Origin: Falciphora oryzae
Lineage: Eukaryota; Ascomycota; Sordariomycetes; Magnaporthales; Magnaporthaceae
NCBI GenBank assembly: GCA_000733355.1
Contig: JNVV01000004.1
Location: forward strand, 1,425,055-1,489,054
DNA length: 64,000 nucleotides
Reading direction: 5' to 3'
Positions 1 to 9,512 of this stretch are shown one piece after another. How positions within the stretch are numbered: the first letter of the stretch is position 1; the number at the start of each line of letters is the position of its first letter. The position numbers and the translations under genes were made by a program. The notes below the pieces were generated by a model. That model was not told the DNA's origin. It made no database searches and saw only the letters and a program-made list of their open reading frames with translations.

Positions 1-64
1 AAGAGCCAGGAAAAGAAGAAACAAACCAGTCCGTCGGAAGATCGAAGAGAACCCGAAGACCTCC

Positions 65-1103
65 CTACGCGTCCTCACCGCTATTCGCCGGCGGGTCACT
101 AACATCATCGGAACTACCGTCGTCGCCGCCATCGCCACCATCGCCACCGACATTGCCGATACCACCACCACCGCCGTTGTCAACCTCCGGTCCCAGGGGA
201 GGAGCACCGGCGTAACCGCGAAGTCCCAGATACTGAAGAGAGTCCTCAATCATCCCTTCAAGACGGGGAGCCGCGTCATCGAACATGGCGAGAGCGGCCC
301 AATAGTCGTCGGGATCTGCGGCCTCGCCGCGAGCCGCCCTCTGAGCCACTTCGAGCTGAGTCTTGATGCCGTGGAAAAGGAGACCGGAAGCCAAGTCACG
401 ACGCGCCTGGGCAACGTCCGGATCGACCGCAGGGTAACGGAGAGGAACCTGCGAACCAGCAGGGGCATACGCCTCACAAGCGTCCTTGAACGCCTGGTGA
501 GCGGCCTCCTCCTCGGTTTTGAGCCAGACGCCCCAGTCCTAGAGAAGTATCAGATACGCATCCGGGAAGACGAAGAGAAAACGAAGAAGAACCCACATTT
601 TTGTTGCGGCCTTTGAAGGCACCGGCCCAGGCCCGCTGCTTGCGGGAATTGAAAGAGGCGTCGCAATCCTCGAGATCACTACGGATCTCCAGCAAAGTCG
701 CGGCGGCTTCGTCGAGAGCTATACCGGACCTCGACGCAGTCTCTCCATCCGCAAAAGTGCACCGACCGTCCTTGCCAGCCTTCTTCTTGGAGCAGCAATA
801 AACGCACTTCTTGGACTTGGAATCTAGTCAAACATAAGTATCAGAGGGGTATCGGAGAGTGGGAAGAGAGGAAAACGGAGGCACAACTTACTGGTGTCCT
901 GGACACAACGGCGATCGGGAGAAAGATCGTTGGCCATCATACGGAGGCAGGTGCCGCAACTCTTGCTGCCGGCTGGGACACTAGGAGGGGTCAACGAGAG
1001 GCCGCAGAGACGCTCCAACGAGGAAAAGAACGTACAGACGGCGCTCTTTGCGGCGCTTCCGGCCCGCGGGCGAGGAGGGAGGAGAAGAATTGCGCTTTGG
1101 CAT
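65..1103 (-). CDS. Cys-rich orphan protein, four exons
   Basis: I do not recognise a named family. Hand-spliced exons 1103-1036, 980-892, 823-597 and 538-65 join in frame to about 285 aa; introns begin GTACGT, GTAAGT and GTGGGT and end TAG. The start is the ATG at 1103, giving a basic N-terminus (MPKRNSS...GRKRRKERR). Residues about 30-70 form a Cys cluster: CGTC, then RRCVQ, then KKCVYCC, then GRCTF. This resembles the C-x2-C...C-x2-C layout of many unnamed Sordariomycete proteins and could bind zinc (inference). The C-terminus is Gly/Asp-rich low-complexity sequence. No signal peptide or membrane segment is visible. It lies about 540 bp from the transposon block, so recent loss of expression is possible, but the reading frame is clean and CpG-rich, unlike the neighbouring transposons. 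Confidence 0.6.
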
Positions 1104-1643
1104 CGCGCGCGCTCGATGGGTACACGGGAGGTCGCAGTGAAGCACTAGGGACGGCAGCGCGCTGCCGAGGAGGGTTAGAGGGGCCTGCGAGGTCGCGGAG
1201 GGCGGGGAAAACGTACCGGATTGCGCTGTTTTGGCTGTTGTTGTTGAGGATTGAAAAGGATCAGAAATCGCGAGGGAAAAAGAGCGTGGGATATTGGGCA
1301 GGGCGCCGGCGTCAACAAAGGGAAGGCACGAGGAGGTTGGCCAAGTCCGGAAGGAACGATGGAAAAAAAAAAAAAAAAAAACAACGACCGACCGAACCGA
1401 CCGAGCGACTACCCCGACACGACTCCCGGACCACACCCCGATACCCCGCGTCGACCGACACACTCTCTCTTTCACTAACATTGAAGGTACGGTGGTGAGA
1501 CCGTATTCTAACAAACAAGCACACGAAGAGGACTCGCTAGTAGCTCGACGGGACCTTTTTACCCGACCTTATTAAACGGTTATAACACCGGAGGCACGGT
1601 TTTTATCCCAATATTACCTAGATTAGCAGATACTCCCTATGGC
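1104..1643. other. Intergenic, A19 tract
   Basis: No gene is seen. Upstream of the orphan gene there is an A19 run at 1363-1381. Base composition becomes AT-rich from about 1560, marking the edge of the transposon block. No LTR end or target duplication of the adjoining copia element is recognisable here. Confidence 0.6.
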
Positions 1644-2591
1644 TTATAAAAGTCGAAAAGGGTAAATAAATTTATATATATAGGGGCTTTTTAAAGCCTT
1701 TTTATAGGAATTGGGTTCGCCGTTTTTAGCAGGCTTTTTCTTTTTAACAGCCTGTTTTGCCTTATAGCAGATATAGTGAACGAAATCGTCGATTTCCATT
1801 AGGTCTAGTTCAGGTAATACCTTCCCCAAAGCATTAGCGAGGGTATCGCTAACACGCACTTCCTTATCCACTATAGGTACTAATATTTTACGTATCGGGG
1901 GCATTGAAACTGTAGGCTTTTTAGGGGGCCGTATAGTGGTTTGAACAGGCTTAGGGGGCCTGTATTGCAGGGTAGGTAGCGGAGCTTTTAAAGTCCCCGC
2001 AGGCAGTTGATTTGGTAGAGAATCGATTTCCATTTCGCTTTCAAATTCGCTAACGGGGGTGAAAACACTAGTTGGAATAGTGCCTTTTTCAGCAGGGTTT
2101 TCGAAAGTAACCCCCTTTGAATTATTATCCCCCTCTGGAACGAGATTTTCTATTGTTACCCCCTTTAATAGCTTGATTGTAAAGGTTTTATATACCGCCC
2201 TTCGTGCGGGCGCATATATAAGGACAGTTGTTTTGCTCAAAGCTCCTAAAAGCCTGACGGGTTCCGTTTTGGTTGCTAGTTTTTTCGATTTTGCCTTATG
2301 TTTTAGGGGTATTAATGCCTCCGCATGGGTACCAATCACCCTATAATGACCTAAATTAGGCCTGTGAGAAGATCCGGGTTCTACTTCGTTATAAAACTCT
2401 TAGTAGGGGCTAAGCTCCCTATTAGTAACTGCAGTAGCGTTTATTAGTTCAACTACGGCAGGTAGGATATAACACCACAAATAAAACGGCAGGCCTGCCG
2501 CAGTAATTGTAGCCTTAAGCCTGTCCAAAATCACCCTTACAGAGCGTTTTAACAGGCCATTTTGCCCGTAGTTATAGGGGTTTGACGTTTT
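1644..2591 (-). pseudogene. Copia A integrase C-terminus and IN-RT linker
   Basis: The part nearest 2591 reads NPYNYGQNGLLKRS and then an LPFYLW...VELINAT stretch, the end of a copia integrase core (usual motif PY-x-P-x-QNG-x-x-ER). After an in-frame stop it continues with HAEALIP and the linker containing LPELDLMEI. It ends with PNSYKKALKSP, which is the beginning of the copia RT domain (usual form SYxEAL-x-SP), and then departs from the family near 1665. Codon phase is the same as in the protease-integrase part at 3012-4565. Nothing of the RT palm is left. Damage consists of stops at Gln positions plus loss of the 3' half. Confidence 0.75.
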
Positions 2592-2971
2592 TGTTGGAAG
2601 GGCAGCAAGAGGTCGCACGACAGGTAAAAGCACGGGCAAGGGGAATCCCCAATGACTAGGGACTCCGGGACTGAGAGGCCCCGCCTCTCTGACACGGAGG
2701 GACCGGCAATGGGGATCACCGGTCATGAACGGTGATCACGGGTCATGCACGGAGATCACCGGTCATGCACAGAGGCGGTGCAAGTCGCAAGTCAGGCCCG
2801 GCACCGGGACTGGCCTTGGACGACCGCACCCCGCGGCCTCCGTGATTGGGATATATGTATCTAGAGGGCTCGCACAAGGAGCCCTTCCGTTGTTTCTAGA
2901 AGACAGACGACTTTTGGATACATATTGAATACCAGAAGCCTTCTCACCCCAACCGTGTTGGTATACCGACA
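2592..2971 (-). repeat. LTR-like insertion in copia A integrase
   Basis: A GC-richer 380-bp segment begins TGTCGG and ends CCAACA on the minus strand, matching the TGTTGG...CCAACA ends common to fungal copia LTRs. It splits the integrase between a frame reading ...KKGTAFKMFVA and the frame ...TSNPYNYGQNG, which would be adjacent in an intact protein. It contains a TATATA box-like stretch near 2850 and three related GATCACCGGTCATG-type units at about 2715-2770. No 5-bp target duplication is visible (GGCAC on one side, AAAAC on the other), so the ends are approximate. It probably is a solo LTR of another copia family. Confidence 0.5.
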
Positions 2972-3011
2972 GTGCCACGAACATTTTAAACGCAGTGCCT
3001 TTTTTATTAAG

Positions 3012-4565
3012 CTAATCTTTTAGCGCCAAGTTAACCTCCCTACCACCATTAAAGAATAACCTTAAGGGATAGCGCCCGTAATTTGCTTTTAGGCCCTTAA
3101 AAAAGGACTTTATAGCAGTATACACTACTAGGCCGTGCTTACTGGATAGCTGGAAGGTCCACCTATATTTTGATTTTTGATTAATAAGCAGAAGGATTAC
3201 TGGCTTTCTGTTGTGTAGCGTTGGGGATAAAGTAACAGTATCCCTTTCGATAGAATTTAGAACGTTATCCGGTGAAGGCAACGGGCCTTTTCTAGTTTTC
3301 CACATTGCTACAGTTTTGGCACAAATTGCGCATTGCAGCCTTTGAACTTTATCAAAGTTAGGGAGACCTGTAGTTATTTTAGCAGTCTTTTTCAGCAACG
3401 CCAACCCTAAATGCCCTAATCGGCGGTGCCAAAGCAGCGCTTTTAGGGCCAGATTTTTATTACACCCTTTTATAACGTCCCCCTTTGCATTTACCCATCC
3501 GTCAGCTGACTTTTGGAGGCTTTTAGGGGTAATGTCGATATAAGGGGCCGCTTGTACCTCACCTACTGGGGGGGATTCGGGCAACGGATCTTTTGCATGG
3601 GAAGTCCCCCTTTTTAGTGAAGTAACGTCCTCTGGAATAGGCTTTTCAGTGGACTTGTCTAGTGGTTTGCCGAGCTCACGGGGCTTAACTACACGGGAGT
3701 CTTTAGGGCTTTTTGCATTAAATTTAGGCTTGGTTTTAGTGGCCCCTTTTTCCAATTTTTTCTTTTGGTTTAGGGTAGCCTTACTTTTAGTATAGGGTAG
3801 CTCTTCCGTTTGATCCGTATTTTCTTCCGAATTAGAATCGAAACGAGCATATTCCTCTTGATTTATAGGGGGAACGTTGTTAAGTTTAACGCTAATTACG
3901 GGAGTTACCCGCTGTAAGGCATGGCTGAAATTTGTGCTATAGTGAGATCCTTTGCGTACATTGGGCAAGATATGCCCTTTAACGTTAAGGAAAAAACCGT
4001 TATTAACGGGATCCAAAACGCCCCAGCATTTGCGATTGGAGTTAAACAGCTTGTGTTTGATAAGGACACCGCTTGACTTATAGTGACGAAGACCACTAAT
4101 GATATTGACATCGAATTCGGGGATAAACAACACATTTTTTAGTGTTATTACTTCGAAATCATCAAGGTTTTTAGAGCATTTTACTGTTATTTTAACAGTG
4201 CTTATGCCTTTAGTGGTTACGGGGCCGCCACCCGTTGTAATTTCTTTTTCAATTTTGGTATTAAAATTAGAGAAATGCTCCTTAGAGTTAAAGATGTGAT
4301 CTGTGTTACCTGTATCGTATAAAACAGGGGCTTTTAAAGCCTTTTTAGCGTTATTTACAGATTTACAGTGCGTGCAATGCGCTGCCACCGGTAAATTAGA
4401 GGTAGTTGAGGCCTTTGAATCGGATTTAATATCCGAAAAGTCACTGTCGTCTGATGCGTTTAGTGACTCCAAGTCCACAGTTTCGCTAGTAGCGTTACTT
4501 TCCAAAAACCCTATAGAGGGGTTTTTAGCACTAAAGTCCCCTGATAGGAGACTGTAATTTAGCAC
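3012..4565 (-). pseudogene. Copia A protease, GAG-pre-integrase and integrase
   Basis: This 517-codon stretch is open. The protease active-site region reads LYDTGNTDHIF at about residues 83-93, where copia proteases have D-S/T-G. A GAG-pre-integrase motif LLWHRRLGHLG follows at about residue 381, with the CAIC pair of the integrase zinc finger after it. The integrase core starts at SIERDTVTLS and the second catalytic block is degraded to FFNGGREV, where D-N-G-G-E-F is expected, so the catalytic Asp is not intact. The frame ends in TAG at a Gln position and runs on in phase to the LTR insertion at 2971. The middle of the stretch is a Lys/Ser/Pro-rich linker of about 150 residues. Confidence 0.8.
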
Positions 4566-5777
4566 TGCAAAGGAAGTTCCTTTTTTATCAGAGGACTTGT
4601 TACCGTCTTTTCTCTTCTTTTTAGATTTATTAGATCCAGAGGAGCTATCTTAGCTTTTAGGCTCATTTTTAGCCTTTTTGCCTTTCCCTTTAGCGGCTTT
4701 CTTCTCCTTCTTTTTACCTTTGCCTTTAGCATTGGTACCCTCTTCACCTTTTGGCTTATTTTGCATTTGAGCCCTGTGGCTAGCAGCCTGTTTGTGGGCT
4801 GTAGAGATTGGATTATAGGTCTCAGCAATTAAATCAGCCATTAGGTACTGCAAATTGATGCTTTCGGTAAACTGCCTTAAAGCAGTAGCATTACGAATAG
4901 TGCTCCGAAGCCTTTTAGCCCAGTGGGGAAAAGACCCCTCCATGGCCTTTAGGTATTAATTTTTGATATTAACAGCAGCTAATTGCATTTAACTATTCCG
5001 GAGCCGAACTAGTAGTGAATTGAAGTAGGAATTAAACTCGCTAATACCGCTTTTATATTTAGCGTAGTTTAGGGCATGGAATTCCCTATAAAGGGCATCT
5101 CGTTCGATTTCTGGCGTTAGGGAGTAACTATCCCTTAGGGCAATAAACGCTCTAGTAGGTGTTGTTTCCCAGGTTATAGTATGAAGCACCTCTTTACTGC
5201 AACTGTCCTTTAGGAATAGCAACAAATTTGTTTGATCTGCTAGCGAGATATGAATAGCCGTTTTAGGGTTCTTTGTAAACCCCGTTATACCCATTGCGGT
5301 AAATTGTAGCTCCAGCGTGTGTTTCCATTCTGCATAGTTTTGGGCCCCTTTTAGCTTTGAGGTTTTAGGAAAAGAGTGCATTTTACGGAACAATTCCCTT
5401 ATTATTGGGTTGGAATAGGATAAAATATCCGCCCAGTTATTAAGGGCCGGTGGTGCAGGTGCAGGCGGTGCGGGCGGCGGAGATGGTGCCCTCGATGAAT
5501 TAATTAGATTTTTAGATACGCTAGGGGCAGTAGTTGTAGGAACTCCCAACTGCCTAGGGATTTGAAGATTAAACGGGGTAGGTGTAACCCCCGTTGCCCC
5601 TTGTTGTTGCGTTTGGTTGCCCCTATTAGTGCTTTGTAGCGCTTTTAAAGCCTTAGTTAATTTATCGATACGCGCCGTTTGTGCAGTCATTGTGGCTAAT
5701 ATTGTTTTTAGTGCAGTTGGGGCAGTGTTACCCCTTTCACCCGTCGCTTAAATTCCATCGTTTAGGTTGTTTTGCAT
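4566..5777 (-). pseudogene. Copia A gag
   Basis: The probable start is the ATG at 5777 (MQNNLNDGI then TAA at a Gln position), in phase with the long open part from 5690. A Pro/Ala-rich segment (PSPPPAPPAPAPPALNNW) is followed by a copia-type gag region with NYAEWKHTLELQF, TWETTPTRAFIALRDSY and YFNSLLVRL, as in the UBN2/gag family. Stops at 4989 and near 4957 lie at Gln positions, after which the frame continues with SIRN...NLQYLMADLI and a Lys-rich tail. No complete CCHC zinc knuckle is visible; a lone HCTHC lies further on in the protease part. The phase is unchanged from gag to integrase, so this was a single gag-pol frame. Confidence 0.75.
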
Positions 5778-6665
5778 ATTTGCTTAAAGTGCCCTATATA
5801 GGGTAACTTATAGCAATTTTGACCTCGCAGTTCCTGTTTATAACAGTATTGTTTAAATGCCTAAAGGTTACCGTCCTCCAGGGCTTTTAATAGTTGTTTT
5901 GCGCCAACTGACTTAAAAGGTGCTTAATTTTTTAGGGTTTTGCTTAACAGTTACTGTAGCGCAACTGGCTTGGAGCTTGCAAAATTCCAGGGTTTAAAAT
6001 ACAGGGTAGCTTTAAAGGCTGACTAGACCTTATATTCCTTTAAGGGATCGTTACAATTACAATTAGTTGACCTAAAGGTGGCTAGGCCCTAGGATTTTAT
6101 TTCCAGCTTCCACGTGCACTAACAGGGTTCCTAAAGTGCAGCTATTCAGCGTTCCTTTAGGTGCTAAATGCACTACTAACACCAATTAAGTCGTTGGTTA
6201 CCGAAGCAAGCAATTTCCGCTTTAGTGGGTTTACCGCGAGGGTAGAACTTTTTTTAGGGTAGGTTACAGACTGCCTTGACCGAGGTGTATCTCCTACGAG
6301 GCTGTATAACAATCTGCGCAACGTTACCCCCACGAGTATGAGACCAGATAGGTATTTATAGTGCGCTTTTAAGCGTTATAGCCCCCAATTAATAACTGGG
6401 TATCCCTATTTAGGTTATTTACAGCGTTTTGCAACGCTGCAATAAGCTTTTGGTATTAGCGCTCCTCAGCGCCTACTAGTAGGTGCTACTACCTCCTAGC
6501 GATTAGCTCCAGTGCTTTTAATCCCCCAAATTAAAGCCCTGACTCGCCTTTTACAGGGTGGTTACAACGCCAATTCGTCGCGCAATCCAGCGATTGCAGG
6601 GTTTATTAGTAGGTTCAATTTAGCACTCGATAGGCTCCGATCGCCTACCAGTTACTGGATCTACC
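5778..6665 (-). other. Copia A untranslated leader
   Basis: About 890 bp between the primer-binding site and the gag start. It is AT-rich and has no long open frame on either strand. It is long for a copia leader; it may hold packaging signals or have been partly filled by other repeats, which I cannot resolve by eye. Confidence 0.5.
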
Positions 6666-6677
6666 GGGCTTATAACC
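6666..6677 (-). other. Copia A primer-binding site (half-tRNA iMet type)
   Basis: Directly after the LTR end the minus strand reads GGTTATAAGCCC. This is one transition away from GGTTATGAGCCC, the complement of the initiator tRNA-Met anticodon stem-loop that Drosophila copia and many related elements use as a half-tRNA primer. The zero spacing from the LTR fixes the LTR boundary at 6678. The intact version of the same motif occurs at 58404-58415 in family C. Confidence 0.75.
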
Positions 6678-7303
6678 TATTAATATTCGGAGGTCAAATC
6701 GGGGATTTGCAGCGCAGTTACAGTGGCTAGCAGGGTTTCAGTTAGTTGGATTGGGCCCTGACAGGTGCTATAAATAGCGCTGTCGGGGCCCTAAGCTTAG
6801 TGGGTGGAATAGGCTTGTATTGTAGGTGAGGGGCGCCAATAATCGCTTCCCTCATATACCCACCGACATCGATCCCGCGGGTTCTCCGCCGTGGGGGCTT
6901 CCGGTGCCGCGAGCGATTTTCCGAAAAATTATTTTGTATGGGATTTCCAAAAAATCGACCCACGGCCACCAAACCCATCTCCGCGTTGGGCTTCCAATTC
7001 TAACTTGTGCAAATTAACTTCTGACCAATTTTGTGCAGGGTAGATGTGCAGGGTAGGCGAGTCAGTGCGACCCACAGTGGCTGACTTGGGTGCTTAGGCA
7101 TCCTACAGGGGCTACAGGCCACCTTTAGGCTTTCGGTAAGCGCTGTAGATGCTGTAAGCCACCCCCGGGTACGCTATAAGCCCTGCCCGCTACTCCTATG
7201 CACAACCCCACAACAGTACAGGGTAGATAATCTAATAAGGGTAGTACATGGTAGGTTGGGCCTATGCACCCAACCTAAACTAAATACATTAGTTCTTTTA
7301 ACA
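6678..7303 (-). repeat. Copia A 5' LTR (626 bp)
   Basis: It reads TGTTAAAAG...ATTAATA on the minus strand, and an inverted, equally long copy lies at 9564-10189. By hand alignment the two copies differ at about 24 positions, nearly all transitions. The terminal TA was probably CA before a C-to-T change, since TGTTAA and TTAACA would then be inverted. Open frames of about 63-79 codons within it are chance: they occur identically in both copies and encode nothing recognisable. Confidence 0.85.
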
Positions 7304-7329
7304 GGAATTAACTTTAGCTTTTTCCTCCT

Positions 7330-8643
7330 AAGGGGATTCGCCCTTTTTAATCGAAAATTTGGTAGCGGAAAAGGGGTTTTTGCAATTTTTCGCTATATAG
7401 TTAGGCTTGCCGCATTTAAAGCATACGCTTTCGTCCCGGCGTCGTTGGCGTTCGGCGTTTAAAAGCGTCAAACGTCCGTTGCTTTTGCTATTGCCGTTGC
7501 GTTAATTACGCCCTTTTTGCTTGCTTTGAAACTTGTGTTTCCCGTTTTTGTTTGATTCCTTTTGGTCCTTTTTGTGGGAAGACTTATGGGAATTTTTTTT
7601 TCGTCGTACGAAGCGCGAGCACCCGTACCTAAAGTATTCCAAAGGATTTGGGCTGTAGTAACGAGGTTTTTTAAAATCTCCGTTTTGTAATGCATTCCGC
7701 GGGTAACTTGGACTTTTAAAGCAAAGACTAAACGGATAACGTAACTGTTAATATTTGCTGTTTGTCCTGCTTCGCCGCACATACGTCGGTACCGTATTGC
7801 GAAAACACCAAAATCCTCGTTATTTTTTTGCATAAGTTGCTGTAAGTCGTTGGTAGCCCTTAGGAGTGAAAAATCTCCTCGCAATATGGTATTACGGAGC
7901 CATCGCATAAACTTGCGCCAATGTAAGCCTAATACCGGGTTAGCTTTACGCGAGCCGTTATAGGCGGAATTAAAGTCGCTATCGAAGGTTCTAACAGCGG
8001 CTGCGATACGTAATCTAGCCGTAATAAAACCGTTAAAGTTGGTTTCGAACGTAAAGTTAAATTTGCTTTCCCAATAGTCGAAATCCTGCATTGAATTTGG
8101 AAGCTTTAGTTCGGGTATTTTCTATAAAATCTTATAATTGCCTTTGTTTTTATCGTACGAAGGAAAAATGTCGTTTTTTTCGTTATCGTCCCTTATTAGG
8201 GTGTGGTGCGACGGTGCCTGGGGTATCGACTAGTTGCTGGGTTTTCCTAACAGGCGGTTAATTTCCTAGCCGTACTGCCTTAAAATTAAACTTTAGGAAC
8301 GAACCGGAATTTAGGGCTCGTAGTTAGGGCGATTTGGATCGTCCGAATCGTTTGGGAGGCCAAAAGCCTCGCGAACTGCCTTCCGTTCCACAAATGCTTT
8401 TTGGAACTATGGCAGGATTTTAGTGGGGATGCAATCTCGCGTTACGTAATAAGCGAGCTGCGAACGAGTGTAGGATGCAATGCTATGGATGCTAAAATTA
8501 GGGTATCCACGAGGGTTATTAGGGGTAGGTTGTTCGCGTCCAAAGGGAAAGGTGGATGTTCCCGTTCCTAGATCCTCGTTTTGGCTTAAGTCGTTAATGT
8601 TAACAAAGTCGTTAAAGTTTGATATAGTAACTAATAAATGCTA
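7330..8643 (-). pseudogene. Family B gag with zinc knuckle
   Basis: The presumed start codon is ATA at about 8641, aligning with the ATG at 63532 of the other copy, so the start was lost by a G-to-A change. The frame has several TAG/TAA codons at Gln positions, then an open stretch 8091-7468 with DFDYWESKFNFTF, a typical retroviral-type gag core (LHWRKFMRWL, FGVFAIRYRRMCGEA). A one-base frameshift near 7490 leads into CFKCGKPNYIAKNC, a CCHC zinc knuckle in which the His is Tyr and the preceding Gly is Asn. Both changes fit C-to-T/G-to-A damage. The frame ends against the copia A LTR. Confidence 0.7.
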
Positions 8644-8765
8644 AAGGTTTAAGCAAAAAAAGCTATCGAGTTATAACAGGCCTCCGCCTTACTATAGCCA
8701 GCTATAATAGTGTTAGGCCTGGAAAAAGGGGGTTCTCGTAGGGAGGTTTTAAAGGTTCAGCAGCT

Positions 8766-9197
8766 TAACAGTCGTATTCGTACAAGGCTTAACAAATTTA
8801 TAGTGTAGGTAAAAACAAAAACGATAGCTTGCCCTCCGAACCTCCTTTACAAAGGGTCTTTCGGGCCCTCCTTATGCTCTAGCCCTCCGTCCGTCCTTCG
8901 GCTATCGTCGGCGCGCCTCCTTCTCCGTGGCGTCCGTCGGGGCCTGCCTTTCGGTTGTTATCGGCACATTGCCTCCTCCGCGGCGTCCGTCGGAGCCGGA
9001 TATGTTTCGTCCCTTTTAAGGTTCCGGGCCGGGCTAATTTGCGGAGGCTGATCGGCGCGCGTGTCGCAAAGTAAACTCTCCTAATCCACACATCCGTTAG
9101 GGCTTGCGCCCTTCCGGCTACCACCCGGAGGCCTCCCTTATAGTTACCGGTGGCGTCCCCTGCGGCTGCTGGCCATGCTTTTGTGTGGGGTGTTACA
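8766..9197 (-). repeat. Family B 5' LTR (about 432 bp)
   Basis: It starts TGTAACACCCC at 9197 and its end is placed near 8766 by comparison with the copy at 62982-63412, which has almost the same length. The two share the block AGCCGAAGGAC and the sequence around GTAAAGG-GGTT-GGAGGGCAAGC. GC-rich repeats of a GACGGACGCC type lie at 8910-9000. The exact 3' edge is uncertain by a few bases. Confidence 0.65.
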
Positions 9198-9412
9198 TTA
9201 TTACTTTATTTAGTTAATTTTATTAAATATGCTTTTTTGGCGGGTAAAATGCGTATAAACATTAAAAATCATACTTTTACCTTTCGCACTGTACGTTTTT
9301 GCAGGGAAAATAAAGCTCGCACTGTGTGTTTAAAAATTTTGTTTTTTAAATTTATTTTACGCTGCACACACAACTCGGATTAGTTTAAAAATTATATTGC
9401 ATATTATTTATA
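9198..9412. other. AT-rich spacer between family B and the pogo element
   Basis: About 215 bp, strongly AT-rich, with no gene or repeat end that I recognise. It is the original flank into which the pogo element went (TA at 9413-9414). Confidence 0.5.
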
Positions 9413-9512
9413 TAACGTAGTTCATCACCGAGTCGCCCATATCACCGAATCGCCCGTTTTCCATCGCGACTCGCGTCTCCCACTTCCAACCTCAATTACT
9501 TAACAACCACAA

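Larger units (their letters stand above)
1644..7303 (-). mobile_element. Ty1/copia element family A, 3'-truncated, RIP-damaged
   Basis: In order on the minus strand: 626-bp 5' LTR (7303-6678), primer-binding site (6677-6666), about 890-bp leader, then one reading frame from 5777 to 1644 carrying gag, aspartic protease, GAG-pre-integrase, integrase and the integrase-RT linker. The order protease-integrase before RT is the copia arrangement. The frame stays open by phase over the whole length; it is broken only by TAA/TAG codons at positions where glutamine fits, the usual result of C-to-T change. The element stops within the first residues of the RT domain, so RT, RNase H and the 3' LTR are missing. 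It is inserted in the gag/pol of a family B element, whose zinc-knuckle frame ends against the LTR at 7304. It cannot move by itself. Confidence 0.85.
7304..9197 (-). mobile_element. LTR retroelement family B (probably Ty3/gypsy), truncated copy
   Basis: On the minus strand: LTR 9197-8766, leader, and a gag frame from about 8640 to 7330 that is cut by the copia A LTR at 7303. The same family begins again at 62982 on the plus strand, where the LTR, leader and gag start are clearly alignable (for example GGACGCGA-CAACCTAC in both gags). The TGTAACACCC LTR start is frequent in fungal gypsy elements, but without pol the class assignment is an inference. The 3' part (protease, RT, integrase, 3' LTR) is absent from the window on the other side of copia A. 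Confidence 0.7.

Noticed and set aside
981..1514. 177-codon minus-strand frame upstream of and overlapping the orphan gene
   Set aside because: The part above the ATG at 1103 includes a poly-Phe run from the A19 tract; only its MPKRNSS segment is used, as exon 1.
6742..7017. Open frames of 63-79 codons shared by both LTR copies
   Set aside because: They lie wholly within the LTR, are identical because the LTRs are, and encode no recognisable domain.
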